A program made the position numbers and the translations under genes. A stretch of DNA of 64,000 bases from an uncultured Alphaproteobacteria bacterium (lineage in GTDB: Bacteria > Pseudomonadota > Alphaproteobacteria > Rhodobacterales > Rhodobacteraceae): positions 34,453 to 98,452 of the forward strand of contig CACLZW010000003.1 in assembly GCA_902611475.1 (NCBI GenBank), read 5' to 3'. A model generated the notes under the pieces. That model was not told the origin of the DNA. It saw only the letters and a program-made list of their open reading frames with translations, and did no database searches. This document shows positions 19,228 through 28,074 of this stretch, in pieces. Positions within the stretch are counted from its first letter, which is position 1. Each line of letters begins with the position of its first letter.

Positions 19228-19266
19228 ACCCAAAGTATTAAAAATTATATTTTTAATACTTTGGGT
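19228..19266. repeat. Perfect 18-bp inverted repeat with 3-base loop
   Basis: The left arm ACCCAAAGTATTAAAAAT (19228-19245) is the exact reverse complement of 19249-19266, with TAT between. It lies in the 136-bp gap between the divergent M16 protease and alanine dehydrogenase starts, so it is not placed as a terminator. An operator for alanine dehydrogenase, an mRNA 5' hairpin or a cruciform are possible. Confidence 0.8.
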
Positions 19267-19307
19267 AACGCTCTGGATTGTGATACTCTGTTGTATAAAT
19301 CTTTTTT

Positions 19308-19313
19308 GGGGGG
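19308..19313 (+). promoter_or_regulatory. GGGGGG ribosome-binding site of ald
   Basis: Six G followed by a six-base spacer to ATG 19320. It belongs to a set of G-run leaders also seen before gdh, the biotinyl-domain gene and the atypical SDR at 60448. Confidence 0.6.
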
Positions 19314-19319
19314 ATTTTA

Positions 19320-20417
19320 ATGATAATTGGGGTGCCTAAGGAAATTAAACCAAGTGAATATAGGGTTGGTATCACACCCTCAACTGCTTCACGATTAATC
19401 GAAGAAAATCATACTGTGCTTGTTCAAAAAAACAGCGGTGAAGGTATTGGTGCTACTGATGACGATTATATAAAAGTGGGAGTAAAAGTTGTTGATGGAC
19501 CTGAAGAGATTTTTAAAAACAGTAATATGATCGTGAAAGTAAAAGAACCTCAAGAATCTGAATGGAAAATGCTCAAAGAAGAACAAATTCTTTTCACTTA
19601 CCTTCATTTAGCTGCCGATCCAAAACAAGCAAAAGGCTTAATAGATGCAAGGTGCCACGCAATTGCATATGAAACAATTACTGACAACAAAGGCGCGTTA
19701 CCCCTCTTAGCACCTATGAGTGAAATTGCTGGAAGATTAGCAGTTTTTGAAGGTGCTTATCACTTAAAAAAGACCTGTGGAGGACCTGGCTCTTTAATAT
19801 CTGGAGTTCCAGGTGTAAAGCCTGCGAAGGTCATTATTTTAGGTGGCGGTATGGTTGGAACAAATGCAGCTCAAATGGCAATTGGAGTGGGGGCCGACGT
19901 TACAATCTTCGATAAGTCTATAGAAAGATTAAGATACTTAAATGATATCTTCGGTAATTCAGCTAAAGTTCTTTACTCCGAACCTCTGGAGCTTAAAAGC
20001 CAACTGGTTGACGCAGATCTAGTGATAGGTGCAGTATTGATACCCGGTGCAAGCGCTCCAAAACTAATTGAAAAATCATTTCTATCGAAAATGAAAAATA
20101 ATTCTGTTTTGGTTGATGTTGCTATTGATCAAGGTGGATGCTTTGAAACATCGAAACCAACAACGCACCAAAATCCAATCTACTATGAAGACGGCGTTTT
20201 ACATTATTGTGTGGCAAATATGCCAGGCTCTGTGCCTAAGACAGCATCTTATGCTCTTAATAATGTTACAGCTAACTACATTTCAAAAATAGCAAGTTTG
20301 GGACTCGAGGCTTTAGAACAAGATCAAAATTTAGCGATGGGATTGAATGTCTCAAAGGGACAAATCACTCATTCTGCGGTAAAGGAAGCTTTGTTAGAAA
20401 CTGTAAGCTGTAACTAA
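19320..20417 (+). CDS. ald: Alanine dehydrogenase
   Basis: A 365-residue NAD-dependent L-alanine dehydrogenase that interconverts alanine with pyruvate and ammonium. The N-terminal MIIGVPKEIKPSEYRVGITP is the family signature, followed by VKVKEPQ near residue 72 and the Rossmann motif ILGGGMVGTNAAQMAIGVGADV near residue 173; the substrate-site YHLKKTCGGPGSL and late CVANMPGSVPKTAS are also typical. The length is normal. In taurine catabolism through taurine:pyruvate aminotransferase, this enzyme regenerates pyruvate, which fits xsc-pta nearby, but general alanine use is equally possible. The BciA-like gene follows after 17 bases. The upstream inverted repeat may regulate it. Confidence 0.96.
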   Translation: MIIGVPKEIKPSEYRVGITPSTASRLIEENHTVLVQKNSGEGIGATDDDYIKVGVKVVDGPEEIFKNSNMIVKVKEPQESEWKMLKEEQILFTYLHLAADPKQAKGLIDARCHAIAYETITDNKGALPLLAPMSEIAGRLAVFEGAYHLKKTCGGPGSLISGVPGVKPAKVIILGGGMVGTNAAQMAIGVGADVTIFDKSIERLRYLNDIFGNSAKVLYSEPLELKSQLVDADLVIGAVLIPGASAPKLIEKSFLSKMKNNSVLVDVAIDQGGCFETSKPTTHQNPIYYEDGVLHYCVANMPGSVPKTASYALNNVTANYISKIASLGLEALEQDQNLAMGLNVSKGQITHSAVKEALLETVSCN

Positions 20418-20434
20418 AAAGTTGAGATTGCAAA

Positions 20435-21400
20435 ATGAATGTGGACTTAGTTGACACTAAAGTTTTACTTTTAGGGTATACAGGCTATATCGGCACAATA
20501 CTTGCGGAAGTTTTGTTAGAAAAAAAAGTTCAGGTTATTTGCCCAATACGAAAGAAAAATAACCTTGAGAAAAAGAAAAATATTGTCTTTGTAGATATCT
20601 CTCAAATTGAGAGTTTTCTCGAAACATTGAGCGTAAAACCAACTACTATTATTTCCTGTATTGCTTCAAGAAGAGGAGGCATTACAGATTCATGGAATGT
20701 CGAATACTCTCTAAATAAATTCTTTTTGGATTTATCTAAAAGGGTAGGCATAAAGAGATTTATTCTTATATCTGCAATATGTGTTCAGAAGCCCACTCTA
20801 GAATTTCAAAAAGCAAAATTAGCCTTTGAAGATCTTTTACAGAATTCAAGTCTTGAATATGAAATAATAAGGCCAACAGCTTTTTTCAAAAGTCTCTCTG
20901 GGCAGATTGATAGAGTTAAAAAAGGAAAAAGCTTTTTAATTTTTGGTAATGGCGAATTAACATCTTGTAAGCCAATCTCTGCACGCGATTTAAGCAAATT
21001 CATTATCCCACTCGTTACTAGAAGTCATTCTGAGAACAAAATTCATATAATAGGTGGCCCAGGTCCGCCAATCTCCCCTAGGCGCCAAGCTGAATTATTA
21101 TTTGAGCTATGCAAAAAAGAAAAAAAATTTACTCGCATATCCCCAAAGCTTTTACTCGTGATCACCTATGCTCTGATCCCCTTATCAATAGTCTCAAAAA
21201 AAATACGAGATTTAAGGGAATTCCTTAAGATTGCTTATTACTACGCGACTGAGTCTATGTTATTCTGGGATGAAAAAATTGGTTCTTATAGCTCCAATAA
21301 AACACCAGAATACGGCAATGAGTCTTTAGAAGAATATTACAAAAAAATACTCAAGAACAACATGGTTTATGAAGAATTAAAGGATCAAAAACTATTTTAG
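20435..21400 (+). CDS. bciA: Divinyl (proto)chlorophyllide 8-vinyl-reductase (BciA/DVR) homologue
   Basis: A 321-residue atypical SDR. The N-terminal nucleotide motif is GYTGYIGTILAE near residue 14. Stretches that I recognise from BciA/DVR are SCIASRRGGITDSW near residue 73, LISAICVQKPTLEFQKAKL near residue 111, IRPTAFFKSLSGQ near residue 148 and SCKPISARDLSKFI near residue 182. BciA reduces the 8-vinyl group of divinyl chlorophyllide with NADPH. No bch, crt or puf genes are in the window, so either the organism is phototrophic with pigment genes elsewhere or this is a paralogue acting on another substrate. It lies between ald and the GMC oxidoreductase, with the latter's apparent start overlapping its stop. 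Confidence 0.75.
   Translation: MNVDLVDTKVLLLGYTGYIGTILAEVLLEKKVQVICPIRKKNNLEKKKNIVFVDISQIESFLETLSVKPTTIISCIASRRGGITDSWNVEYSLNKFFLDLSKRVGIKRFILISAICVQKPTLEFQKAKLAFEDLLQNSSLEYEIIRPTAFFKSLSGQIDRVKKGKSFLIFGNGELTSCKPISARDLSKFIIPLVTRSHSENKIHIIGGPGPPISPRRQAELLFELCKKEKKFTRISPKLLLVITYALIPLSIVSKKIRDLREFLKIAYYYATESMLFWDEKIGSYSSNKTPEYGNESLEEYYKKILKNNMVYEELKDQKLF
21381..21384 (+). promoter_or_regulatory. AGGA site nine bases before a candidate ATT start
   Basis: AGGA at 21381-21384, nine bases, then ATT 21394, which opens the frame of the GMC oxidoreductase. The spacing is the same as before the candidate ATA start at 48350. Confidence 0.45.
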
Positions 21401-23052
21401 ATAAAAAAAATATTAAGCATTTTGCTGGCGACTTTGACTACATTGTTGTGGGTGCAGGCTCTTCTGGTTCAGCAATAGCATACAGATTAGCGCAAGAAAA
21501 CAATATGAAAGTTCTATTAATTGAATATGGGGGACAAAACAGATCGATATTCATAGATATGCCAGCGGCTCTATCATACCCCATGAATTTGAAAAAATAT
21601 AACTGGGGTTATAGAGCAGAGCCAGAACCAAACTTATATGGAAGATCATTAATCTGTCCCCGAGGAAAAGGTTTAGGTGGATCATCTTCAATCAATGGAA
21701 TGATTTATGTACGGGGTCATCCTCAAGATTTCGATAATTGGAGCACCAAAGGGGCCTCAAGTTGGTCATTTGCAGATGTTCTTCCTTACTTCAAAAAAAT
21801 GGAGTGTTGTGAAAGTCGACAATCAGCTTGGAGAGGAAAAAATGGCCCTATCCGTATAAAAACTGCAGAACAAAAAAACGTATTGCATAAAGTTTTTTCA
21901 GATGCAGCTATACAATGTGGTTACTCTTTTACTGAAGATTATAATGGCTATAAGCAAGAAGGCATTGGAGCTGCAGAAATGACTGTATATAAAGGCAAGA
22001 GATGGTCTACTGCCCAAGGCTATTTGAAAAATATAACAAAACAAAAAAACATTTGCGTAATGACTTCATGTTTAGTGAATAACCTATTGTTTTTAAATAA
22101 TAAATGCAATGGAATTATTTTTAAAAAGAAATCTGAAACTTTTTCTGCGCAATGCAAAAGAGGTGTCATATTAGCCGCTGGTCCCATTGGCAATCCCTGT
22201 ATTTTACAGAGATCTGGAATAGGAGATTCAAAACATATTGCGAACATTGGTATAAAACCTTTTCTGGATTTAAAAGGTGTTGGAAATAATTTACAGGATC
22301 ATCTTGAGTTATATTTTCAAGTGAAATGCACTCAACCCGTTACTCTTTTTAGAAATACTAGCTTATTTTCAAAAGCTAAAATTTTCTTACAATGGTATAT
22401 GTTCAAAAAGGGGTTAGGAATATCAAATCAATTTGAAACTCTTGGCTTTCTTAAAACAGATAGACATCAAAAGTATCCAAACCTGCAGTATCACTTTTTA
22501 CCTCTAGCAATAAATTATGATGGATCATCACCACACATAGGAGATGGCTTTCAGTTCCACGTAGGAACGATGCGGTCAAAATCTAGGGGATTTGTTGCCA
22601 TTAAGAATGCAGATCCACAAAACTCTCCTACTATAAAGTTTAACTATCTTAGTCACTCTGATGACCTAAAGGATTTTCGAAATGCAATAAGAATAACAAG
22701 AAACATTCTAAATCAGCCTGCATTTAAAGATTATGCAGGCGAAGAAATTCAACCAAAGCCAACGTTGAAGTCGAATAGGGAGTTGGATGAATTCATAAAG
22801 TCGAGCGTTGAGTCAGCGTTTCACCCTTGTGGTACCTGCAAAATGGGGGATCCTGCTGATAAAGAAACAGTTGTAACCCCCGAATGCAAAGTAAATGGTG
22901 TGGAAAATCTTTTTTGTGCAGATTCTTCAATTTTTCCTTCGATAACAAATGGCAACCTCAACGCCCCGAGTATTATGGTAGGCGAAAAAGCAGTAGACCA
23001 TATTTTAAATAAGCCTTTATTACCAAAGGAGAATTTAGTTCCTTATAACTAG
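21394..23052 (+). CDS. GMC-family FAD oxidoreductase (choline dehydrogenase-like), probable non-standard start
   Basis: A GMC flavoenzyme, 552 residues if begun at ATT 21394. The FAD-binding beta strand FDYIVVGAGSSGS lies upstream of the first standard codon (GTG 21448), which would begin inside the motif and destroy it. No ATG, GTG or TTG occurs between the in-frame stop at 21370 and 21448, whereas AGGA lies nine bases before ATT 21394, which overlaps the bciA-like stop. Other GMC marks are GKGLGGSSSINGMIYVRG, the catalytic His in SAFHPCGTCKMG and NGNLNAPSIMVGEKA. It oxidises an alcohol, such as choline or another primary or secondary alcohol; the substrate is not evident. It is the last gene after ald and the BciA homologue. 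Confidence 0.85.
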   Translation: MLDKKNIKHFAGDFDYIVVGAGSSGSAIAYRLAQENNMKVLLIEYGGQNRSIFIDMPAALSYPMNLKKYNWGYRAEPEPNLYGRSLICPRGKGLGGSSSINGMIYVRGHPQDFDNWSTKGASSWSFADVLPYFKKMECCESRQSAWRGKNGPIRIKTAEQKNVLHKVFSDAAIQCGYSFTEDYNGYKQEGIGAAEMTVYKGKRWSTAQGYLKNITKQKNICVMTSCLVNNLLFLNNKCNGIIFKKKSETFSAQCKRGVILAAGPIGNPCILQRSGIGDSKHIANIGIKPFLDLKGVGNNLQDHLELYFQVKCTQPVTLFRNTSLFSKAKIFLQWYMFKKGLGISNQFETLGFLKTDRHQKYPNLQYHFLPLAINYDGSSPHIGDGFQFHVGTMRSKSRGFVAIKNADPQNSPTIKFNYLSHSDDLKDFRNAIRITRNILNQPAFKDYAGEEIQPKPTLKSNRELDEFIKSSVESAFHPCGTCKMGDPADKETVVTPECKVNGVENLFCADSSIFPSITNGNLNAPSIMVGEKAVDHILNKPLLPKENLVPYN

Positions 23053-23118
23053 ATCCTTATATACCATAAATTTATTTTGTTATATTGCTACAATCACCCT
23101 TCCCTACAAATTTTTTGG

Positions 23119-23508
23119 TCAGAGATAATTTAAAATATGTCTATCACCATCAATATATGTAAAGTTTTTCAGCTGAGCATGTGAAACCCATTTAAACTCT
23201 GAATGAACATTTAGACTGATTTGACCAGATAATATAATTGCATAATGATAGTGGACATAAATATTTTTATCTGTCTTATTCAAGTCAATAGTTGCTATCA
23301 TATTACCAACTTTGATATTCAGAGAAAGTTCTTCTCTAATTTCCCTTATCAGAGCAGAAGTGAAAGTCTCGTTTTCTTCGACTTTTCCCCCTGGAAACTC
23401 CCATATCCCCTGAGAATTATGTTCAAAACTTCTGTTTGCAATAAGAAATAAATCATTTTTCTTAATCACAGCCGCGACTACATCAATGCTCGCTTTATGT
23501 ATAGACAT
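23119..23508 (-). CDS. Nudix hydrolase, MutT-like
   Basis: A 129-residue Nudix protein with a full Nudix box, GGKVEENETFTSALIREIREELSL, read as G-x5-E-x7-R-E-x2-E-E near residues 40-61 and preceded by WEFPGG. MutT-type enzymes hydrolyse 8-oxo-dGTP and related oxidised nucleotides in the cytoplasm, lowering mutation. The length matches MutT (about 130). It is the last gene of a minus-strand run, two bases after the MFS stop side, so co-transcription is likely. Another nucleoside diphosphate derivative could be the substrate. Confidence 0.85.
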   Translation of the reverse strand: MSIHKASIDVVAAVIKKNDLFLIANRSFEHNSQGIWEFPGGKVEENETFTSALIREIREELSLNIKVGNMIATIDLNKTDKNIYVHYHYAIILSGQISLNVHSEFKWVSHAQLKNFTYIDGDRHILNYL

Positions 23509-23510
23509 CT

Positions 23511-24689
23511 TTAAAACCTTGTTTTCATTTTAAAGATAAAGAGCAATGAAAAAAAAGGGCAAACAGACAAAGCTAATAAAAAAATAATTAAATTATTCAT
23601 ATTTTCGTGAAATATTCCTGATAAAAAAGGCGCACATGCCATCCCTAGCGCAGTAGGCGCCCATATGTATCCTTTAACTCTCCCAATAACTTGTGGCTCA
23701 AAAAATAAATTTGGGACATATCCACCTGTTACAGTCAGCAAGCCATGACCCATGCCAAAAAGAGCCATAGCGATAATACATACATATAAGTTGGGTGTAA
23801 GTATTATGATTAATGATAACGGTACAATTGCGCTAGCTACTAGGCCTGTAAGTCTAGCATCCAGAAATGTGGCAATCTTCATCTCTAAAAATCGACCTAC
23901 TAGCTGAAACGGTCCATATATACTCGCTAATACTATTGCAATTGAAGGATCATTAAAATTTGAGTTAAAAAACTGAATCAATGACAGCGCAGTGGTAGAA
24001 AAAATTAAATATTCTGTAAACCCAAAAATCATCAAAACAGTAATTATGACTTTTTCTTTTTTGGACAATCTTAAAGGAACAAGATCTATAATTGGTTTTT
24101 TAGCCTCATTTTTCTTCTCTTCCTTTTTAAAGTCTAAATTTATAAAAAAATAAACGGCCATTAGAAATAAAGATAATGACAGAAGCAAAAATATTGAATC
24201 CAGCCCAAAATAGTTGCGCAAAAAACCGATAGTCAACCAACATACCGAACTTGCGATAGCACCATAAAATGTGATTATGGTAATATTCTTTCGTGAATTT
24301 TGGTCATCTAGTTGAATTGCCGTGCTGAAAGCTACGTTGTAAGACGCTGAACTAAAACTTATTCCTATCAGCAGCATTGAAAACAAAAATCCTAATAAGT
24401 CCTCAGTAAAATACAGCGAGATAAATCCTATTGATCCGATAAAAAGCCCAGTATAAAGAACTTTCAACCCTCCAGATCTATCAATTAAATAACCAATGTA
24501 ACTGGAAATAAGTACATTTATAAACAAAGACAGACTGACTATCATGGTAGTCGTCTCAAGGGACATCCCCAGTTTTTCAGCTAACTCTACTTTGATTTGC
24601 GCAAAAGAATAAAACATCGCACCATAGGCAACGATCTGACTTACACCCAGACTATGAACTGGAACAAAGCCTCCCAAGGTACTTTTCAT
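23511..24689 (-). CDS. MFS transporter
   Basis: A 392-residue major facilitator protein with twelve predicted helices. The loop 2-3 motif appears as GYLIDRSGGLKVLYTG near residue 62, a weak form of the MFS signature A. A charged cytoplasmic loop (LDFKKEEKKNEAKKP) separates the two halves near residue 190. The substrate is unknown; the pattern resembles monocarboxylate/oxalate-type or YbfB-like carriers. It lies between a GFA-family protein and a Nudix hydrolase on the same strand. Confidence 0.86.
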   Translation of the reverse strand: MKSTLGGFVPVHSLGVSQIVAYGAMFYSFAQIKVELAEKLGMSLETTTMIVSLSLFINVLISSYIGYLIDRSGGLKVLYTGLFIGSIGFISLYFTEDLLGFLFSMLLIGISFSSASYNVAFSTAIQLDDQNSRKNITIITFYGAIASSVCWLTIGFLRNYFGLDSIFLLLSLSLFLMAVYFFINLDFKKEEKKNEAKKPIIDLVPLRLSKKEKVIITVLMIFGFTEYLIFSTTALSLIQFFNSNFNDPSIAIVLASIYGPFQLVGRFLEMKIATFLDARLTGLVASAIVPLSLIIILTPNLYVCIIAMALFGMGHGLLTVTGGYVPNLFFEPQVIGRVKGYIWAPTALGMACAPFLSGIFHENMNNLIIFLLALSVCPFFSLLFIFKMKTRF

Positions 24690-24707
24690 TCCTATAATAT
24701 TTTTAGT

Positions 24708-25121
24708 TTAATTTTTCTTAGGGGGTCTTTTATCAAAGGAAGTTAAATGTTCAGGAATGTGATGATAGTCTTTTATATCACAAGTAAATATTGCGAAATC
24801 AGGAGAAAAAACTTCAGGTGTATCAAGAGTACCCACCTTAACAATAAATGAGCCTGGCCTCGAGGGACTAATGCTTCCAAAACCAGTTCCACACTTATCG
24901 CAAAAAAACCTCTTAACTGGTGTTTCTAGATCTTTTCTAGCAAATACCGAGGGTTTTCCTTTTGTAAACTGGAAATCATCCTCTGAAAAAACCATAACAG
25001 TATTTGCATTTCCACCGGTTAGATACTGGCACTCACGACAGTGACATTGGAAACTAGCTTGCAATTCTCCGTTAATTTCATAGTGAATATCACCACAATA
25101 GCACCTGCCACTAAGTTCCAT
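24708..25121 (-). CDS. GFA-family zinc protein (glutathione-dependent formaldehyde-activating-like)
   Basis: A 137-residue GFA/CENP-V-like protein. Zinc-binding cysteines are arranged as RCYCGDIHYE near residue 6, FQCHCRECQYLTGG near residue 29, and FFCDKCGTGFG near residue 72, the full family pattern. The founding member was reported to speed up formation of S-hydroxymethylglutathione, but most homologues have unknown roles. It lies between the beta-propeller gene and an MFS gene on one strand. The reductase adhC/frmA partner is not nearby, so a formaldehyde role is only a possibility. Confidence 0.85.
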   Translation of the reverse strand: MELSGRCYCGDIHYEINGELQASFQCHCRECQYLTGGNANTVMVFSEDDFQFTKGKPSVFARKDLETPVKRFFCDKCGTGFGSISPSRPGSFIVKVGTLDTPEVFSPDFAIFTCDIKDYHHIPEHLTSFDKRPPKKN

Positions 25122-25160
25122 AATAGACCCCTCTCTTTGCCTTATAGGAGTTTAAGTCTA

Positions 25161-26492
25161 TCACTCTATAAAGGCTCTAGCAATAGCCCCGATTGAACAG
25201 TAAAAAACGTCTCTTTCCCAACCAGGAGATAGAAACATGCCATTTGCTGTTGTACTCTTTGTAGGCACCCTTCCTTTTTCTTCGCCGGTAATTGTATCGA
25301 AAACGACAATATTGTCATAGCCGGTACGAAAGTCATTCACTGCAATCTCTCTCGTGTCGCTGTACATCACCATTTGCATAGAAATTCTAGTAGGCTTTTC
25401 CCATAATTTCTTAAAACCCAGATCTTTTGAGTAATTCAAACCCGCTAGCAAGCCATTTCCTGTGTCAAACGCTATCGCGACTTTATGAATGGGATCAAAT
25501 GCTGGGGGGCTAAAAATGCTTCCTAGTTGTTTATCAAAAGGCTGTACAACCTCTAATTTTTTGTCATTTTTTATATCAACTCGAAATAATTTTTGTGGCG
25601 ATGATGATAACCCTTGAAAAACAGACCCTCTAGCTGGAAGGTCTTGACCAAATGGTCTTGTAGAAAATATAGTCACATTAGCTCTATTATCGCCATTATC
25701 TAAAAACCAACATCCGCCATCACTTATACAGCTATCCCAACTAAAACTCTGCTCCTCATAATTCAGTGTTCTATATTTTGGCATCCAACTCTGATCTAAA
25801 GTCAAGCTTGCATTTTCGTATTTGTATCTAAAGAAAGTGTCTCGCCCTGGAACATATATCCATTGTGTTCCGTGTGTATCAATATCCATGGCTATTCTAC
25901 CCATCGAGTTTTCATCAATGGCAACTTCATCTGCAACCTGATTAAGAAACTCTGGTTCTAAAATAACAAATTTTGACTTTGCATCCCATGCATGCTCGAT
26001 ATTTTTCATAACAAGGTTTCCATCTTTCATAATCAAGAAACTGTTGTATGCAGAATTTTGTGGTAATTTTTTTGAGGCTACTATTTTGCAATCTGGATCC
26101 AGCTTATAACAATAATTTCCGTTATTGAGATAGAGATAGCCATTTTCATGCACAACAACACCCCCACACCAAGTATGGCCTCCAGATGGTAAATTAGGTG
26201 AACGCGAGATGCATTCTAAAGAATGAGGATCTATCTTTTCTAAAAAGCCATATTTTTCAGTAGAATTAATATGGTTGTTTCCCATCAAAAAAACTTCTCC
26301 AGGATCTCTTAGAACCATCATTACATTCCATTCTCCATTTGCCCTTGTTTTTTGAGATAAATGTTCGCCGTTGCTAATATTTAATCCAGGTGATCTAGGT
26401 ATTTTTTGTCTTCTAGGACCGCCACATTCAGCGGGCCAAGGGCTATCATAGTAGCCTTTGATTTTTTCATTTGAGTCTAAATTTATATGCAT
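25161..26492 (-). CDS. Unrecognised beta-propeller-like protein
   Basis: A 443-residue protein without signal peptide or membrane helix. It has repeated beta-rich segments with aromatic and glycine turns, for example GGHTWCGGVVVHENGYLYLNN, DIDTHGTQWIYVPGRD, CISDGGCWFLDNGDN and EIAVNDFRTGYDNIVVFD, suggesting a six- or seven-bladed propeller like SMP-30 or PQQ-repeat proteins. I do not recognise a catalytic motif. Its ATG directly abuts the stop of the acyl-CoA ligase gene, so the two are probably made together and act in one pathway, perhaps as a lactonase or arylsulfatase-like hydrolase. That functional guess rests only on fold and context. Confidence 0.7.
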   Translation of the reverse strand: MHINLDSNEKIKGYYDSPWPAECGGPRRQKIPRSPGLNISNGEHLSQKTRANGEWNVMMVLRDPGEVFLMGNNHINSTEKYGFLEKIDPHSLECISRSPNLPSGGHTWCGGVVVHENGYLYLNNGNYCYKLDPDCKIVASKKLPQNSAYNSFLIMKDGNLVMKNIEHAWDAKSKFVILEPEFLNQVADEVAIDENSMGRIAMDIDTHGTQWIYVPGRDTFFRYKYENASLTLDQSWMPKYRTLNYEEQSFSWDSCISDGGCWFLDNGDNRANVTIFSTRPFGQDLPARGSVFQGLSSSPQKLFRVDIKNDKKLEVVQPFDKQLGSIFSPPAFDPIHKVAIAFDTGNGLLAGLNYSKDLGFKKLWEKPTRISMQMVMYSDTREIAVNDFRTGYDNIVVFDTITGEEKGRVPTKSTTANGMFLSPGWERDVFYCSIGAIARAFIE

Positions 26493-28031
26493 TTACTTAC
26501 CAAGATATCCATATTTTTCACGCAAGACATGTTTTGTAATCTTACCTCCAGCATTTCGCGGCAAACTATCTACGATGTGAAATATTTTTGGTATTTTAAA
26601 ACCTGCTAATTGCGACCTCAAAGATGATCTTACTTCTATCTCTGAAAAAATATTGTCATTAACGATGACTAGAGCTACAACAGCTTCTCCCCACTTTTGG
26701 TCTGAAACTCCAATTACAGCACAATCGATAATTGAAGGTTGCAACATCAAAGCATTTTCAACTTCTGCGGGATAAACGTTTTCTCCACCCGTTATGATTA
26801 AATCTTTTATTCGATCTCTGATAAACAGATAGCCCTCTTCATCCAGATACCCAGCATCTCCTGTATAAAACCATCCATATTTGATAGCTTCGTTATTTGC
26901 CCTTTCTCTATTAAAATAGCCATCCATAATTTGATCGGTGCGGCATATAATCTCTCCGATAGTATTGGTAGGAACTTCATTATTATGAGCATCAACTATT
27001 TTTATCTCTGAATTGCTGAAACATTTTCCACATGATTCTAACCTTCTGTTTGCTTTTAATTGGCTTGGGTCCAAGGACATAAACATACCAGTTGTTTCGG
27101 TCATTCCATACACGTGGGTAAAATTTGAGTTTGGAAATATTTTTTGAGCACGCTTTAACGTATCAACAGGCATGGGAGATGCTCCAAAAACGATGTTTCT
27201 AACATTTTTCAAAGCTTTTTTATTCTTTTCAGCAGCTTCAACTACCATTTGAATAACAGCTGGCACCATCAAAGTAGTTGCTACATTGAAATTCTCAATG
27301 ATATCCAAGATCTTCTCAGGATTTATATCTACCAATAAAATATTTTTACACCCTGACGCTAGCCCGAAGAAAAGCCATGCACTTCCCGCTATATGAAATA
27401 GTGGCATACAAACAAGATTAACGGCATCTGAATCAAATGGCCCTAAGTTATCCGTTCCATTTGTAATTAAAGACATAATTCCTTTTTGGGAAATTAAAGC
27501 ACCTTTTGGATTGCCCGTTGTTCCCGAAGTATACATTTGAAAAAGTGGTGTGTTGGTGGCCTTATTTGAATATAATGAAACATCTAATGCACCTAAACTT
27601 TTAGCCTTTAATAATTCCCCTAGCTCACTAATTCCTAAAGAAAGCTGCAAATCAGTTTTGTCAAAATTAACTTTTTCTACTATTTCTCTAAATTCCTCAC
27701 TGAAGATGATAATTTTTGAACCAGAGTCTTGAATTATGAATTTTACCTCTTCATAGGCAAGCCGGAAATTTATTGGAACCATAACAAGTTCAAGAATAGA
27801 TGATGCATACATCAGCTCTATAAATTCCGGTGAATTCTTTGCCAAAAAAGCAATTCTGTCTCCGGGTGAAACTTCACTTTTATTTAGAAACTCAACGAGA
27901 GTTGCGACATTTTTAAGAATCTCAGCATTAGTATAATGCAGCCCATTAACAGAAATAGTGACTTTATCTGGATTTTTTTGACTATTAAACTTGAGGATAT
28001 CATGAACTGTTTGAAAAACTTGAATATTCAA
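26493..28031 (-). CDS. Long/medium-chain-type acyl-CoA ligase (ANL family)
   Basis: A 512-residue AMP-forming ligase that activates a carboxylate to its CoA thioester. It has FQMYTSGTTGNPKGALIS near residue 165, FGASPMP near residue 285, THVYGMTETTG near residue 310, GWFYTGDAGYLDEEGYLFIRDR near residue 388 and the C-terminal lysine motif PRNAGGKITKHVL. The length is normal for fatty-acid or aromatic-acid ligases. It is followed without a gap by a beta-propeller gene and preceded by the GAF and hypothetical genes, forming a minus-strand run. The substrate cannot be called from the binding pocket by eye. Confidence 0.92.
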   Translation of the reverse strand: MNIQVFQTVHDILKFNSQKNPDKVTISVNGLHYTNAEILKNVATLVEFLNKSEVSPGDRIAFLAKNSPEFIELMYASSILELVMVPINFRLAYEEVKFIIQDSGSKIIIFSEEFREIVEKVNFDKTDLQLSLGISELGELLKAKSLGALDVSLYSNKATNTPLFQMYTSGTTGNPKGALISQKGIMSLITNGTDNLGPFDSDAVNLVCMPLFHIAGSAWLFFGLASGCKNILLVDINPEKILDIIENFNVATTLMVPAVIQMVVEAAEKNKKALKNVRNIVFGASPMPVDTLKRAQKIFPNSNFTHVYGMTETTGMFMSLDPSQLKANRRLESCGKCFSNSEIKIVDAHNNEVPTNTIGEIICRTDQIMDGYFNRERANNEAIKYGWFYTGDAGYLDEEGYLFIRDRIKDLIITGGENVYPAEVENALMLQPSIIDCAVIGVSDQKWGEAVVALVIVNDNIFSEIEVRSSLRSQLAGFKIPKIFHIVDSLPRNAGGKITKHVLREKYGYLGK

Positions 28032-28074
28032 CTACAGCAACAATGTTTTAAAAAAAATTTGCGCACAAAACAAA

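Noticed and set aside
19228..19266. Intrinsic terminator
   Set aside because: It lies between divergent genes, so no transcript should end there, and no U-run follows in either direction.
21448..23052. GTG 21448 as the true start of the GMC oxidoreductase
   Set aside because: It would begin inside the FAD-binding GAGSSG motif and remove the first beta strand.
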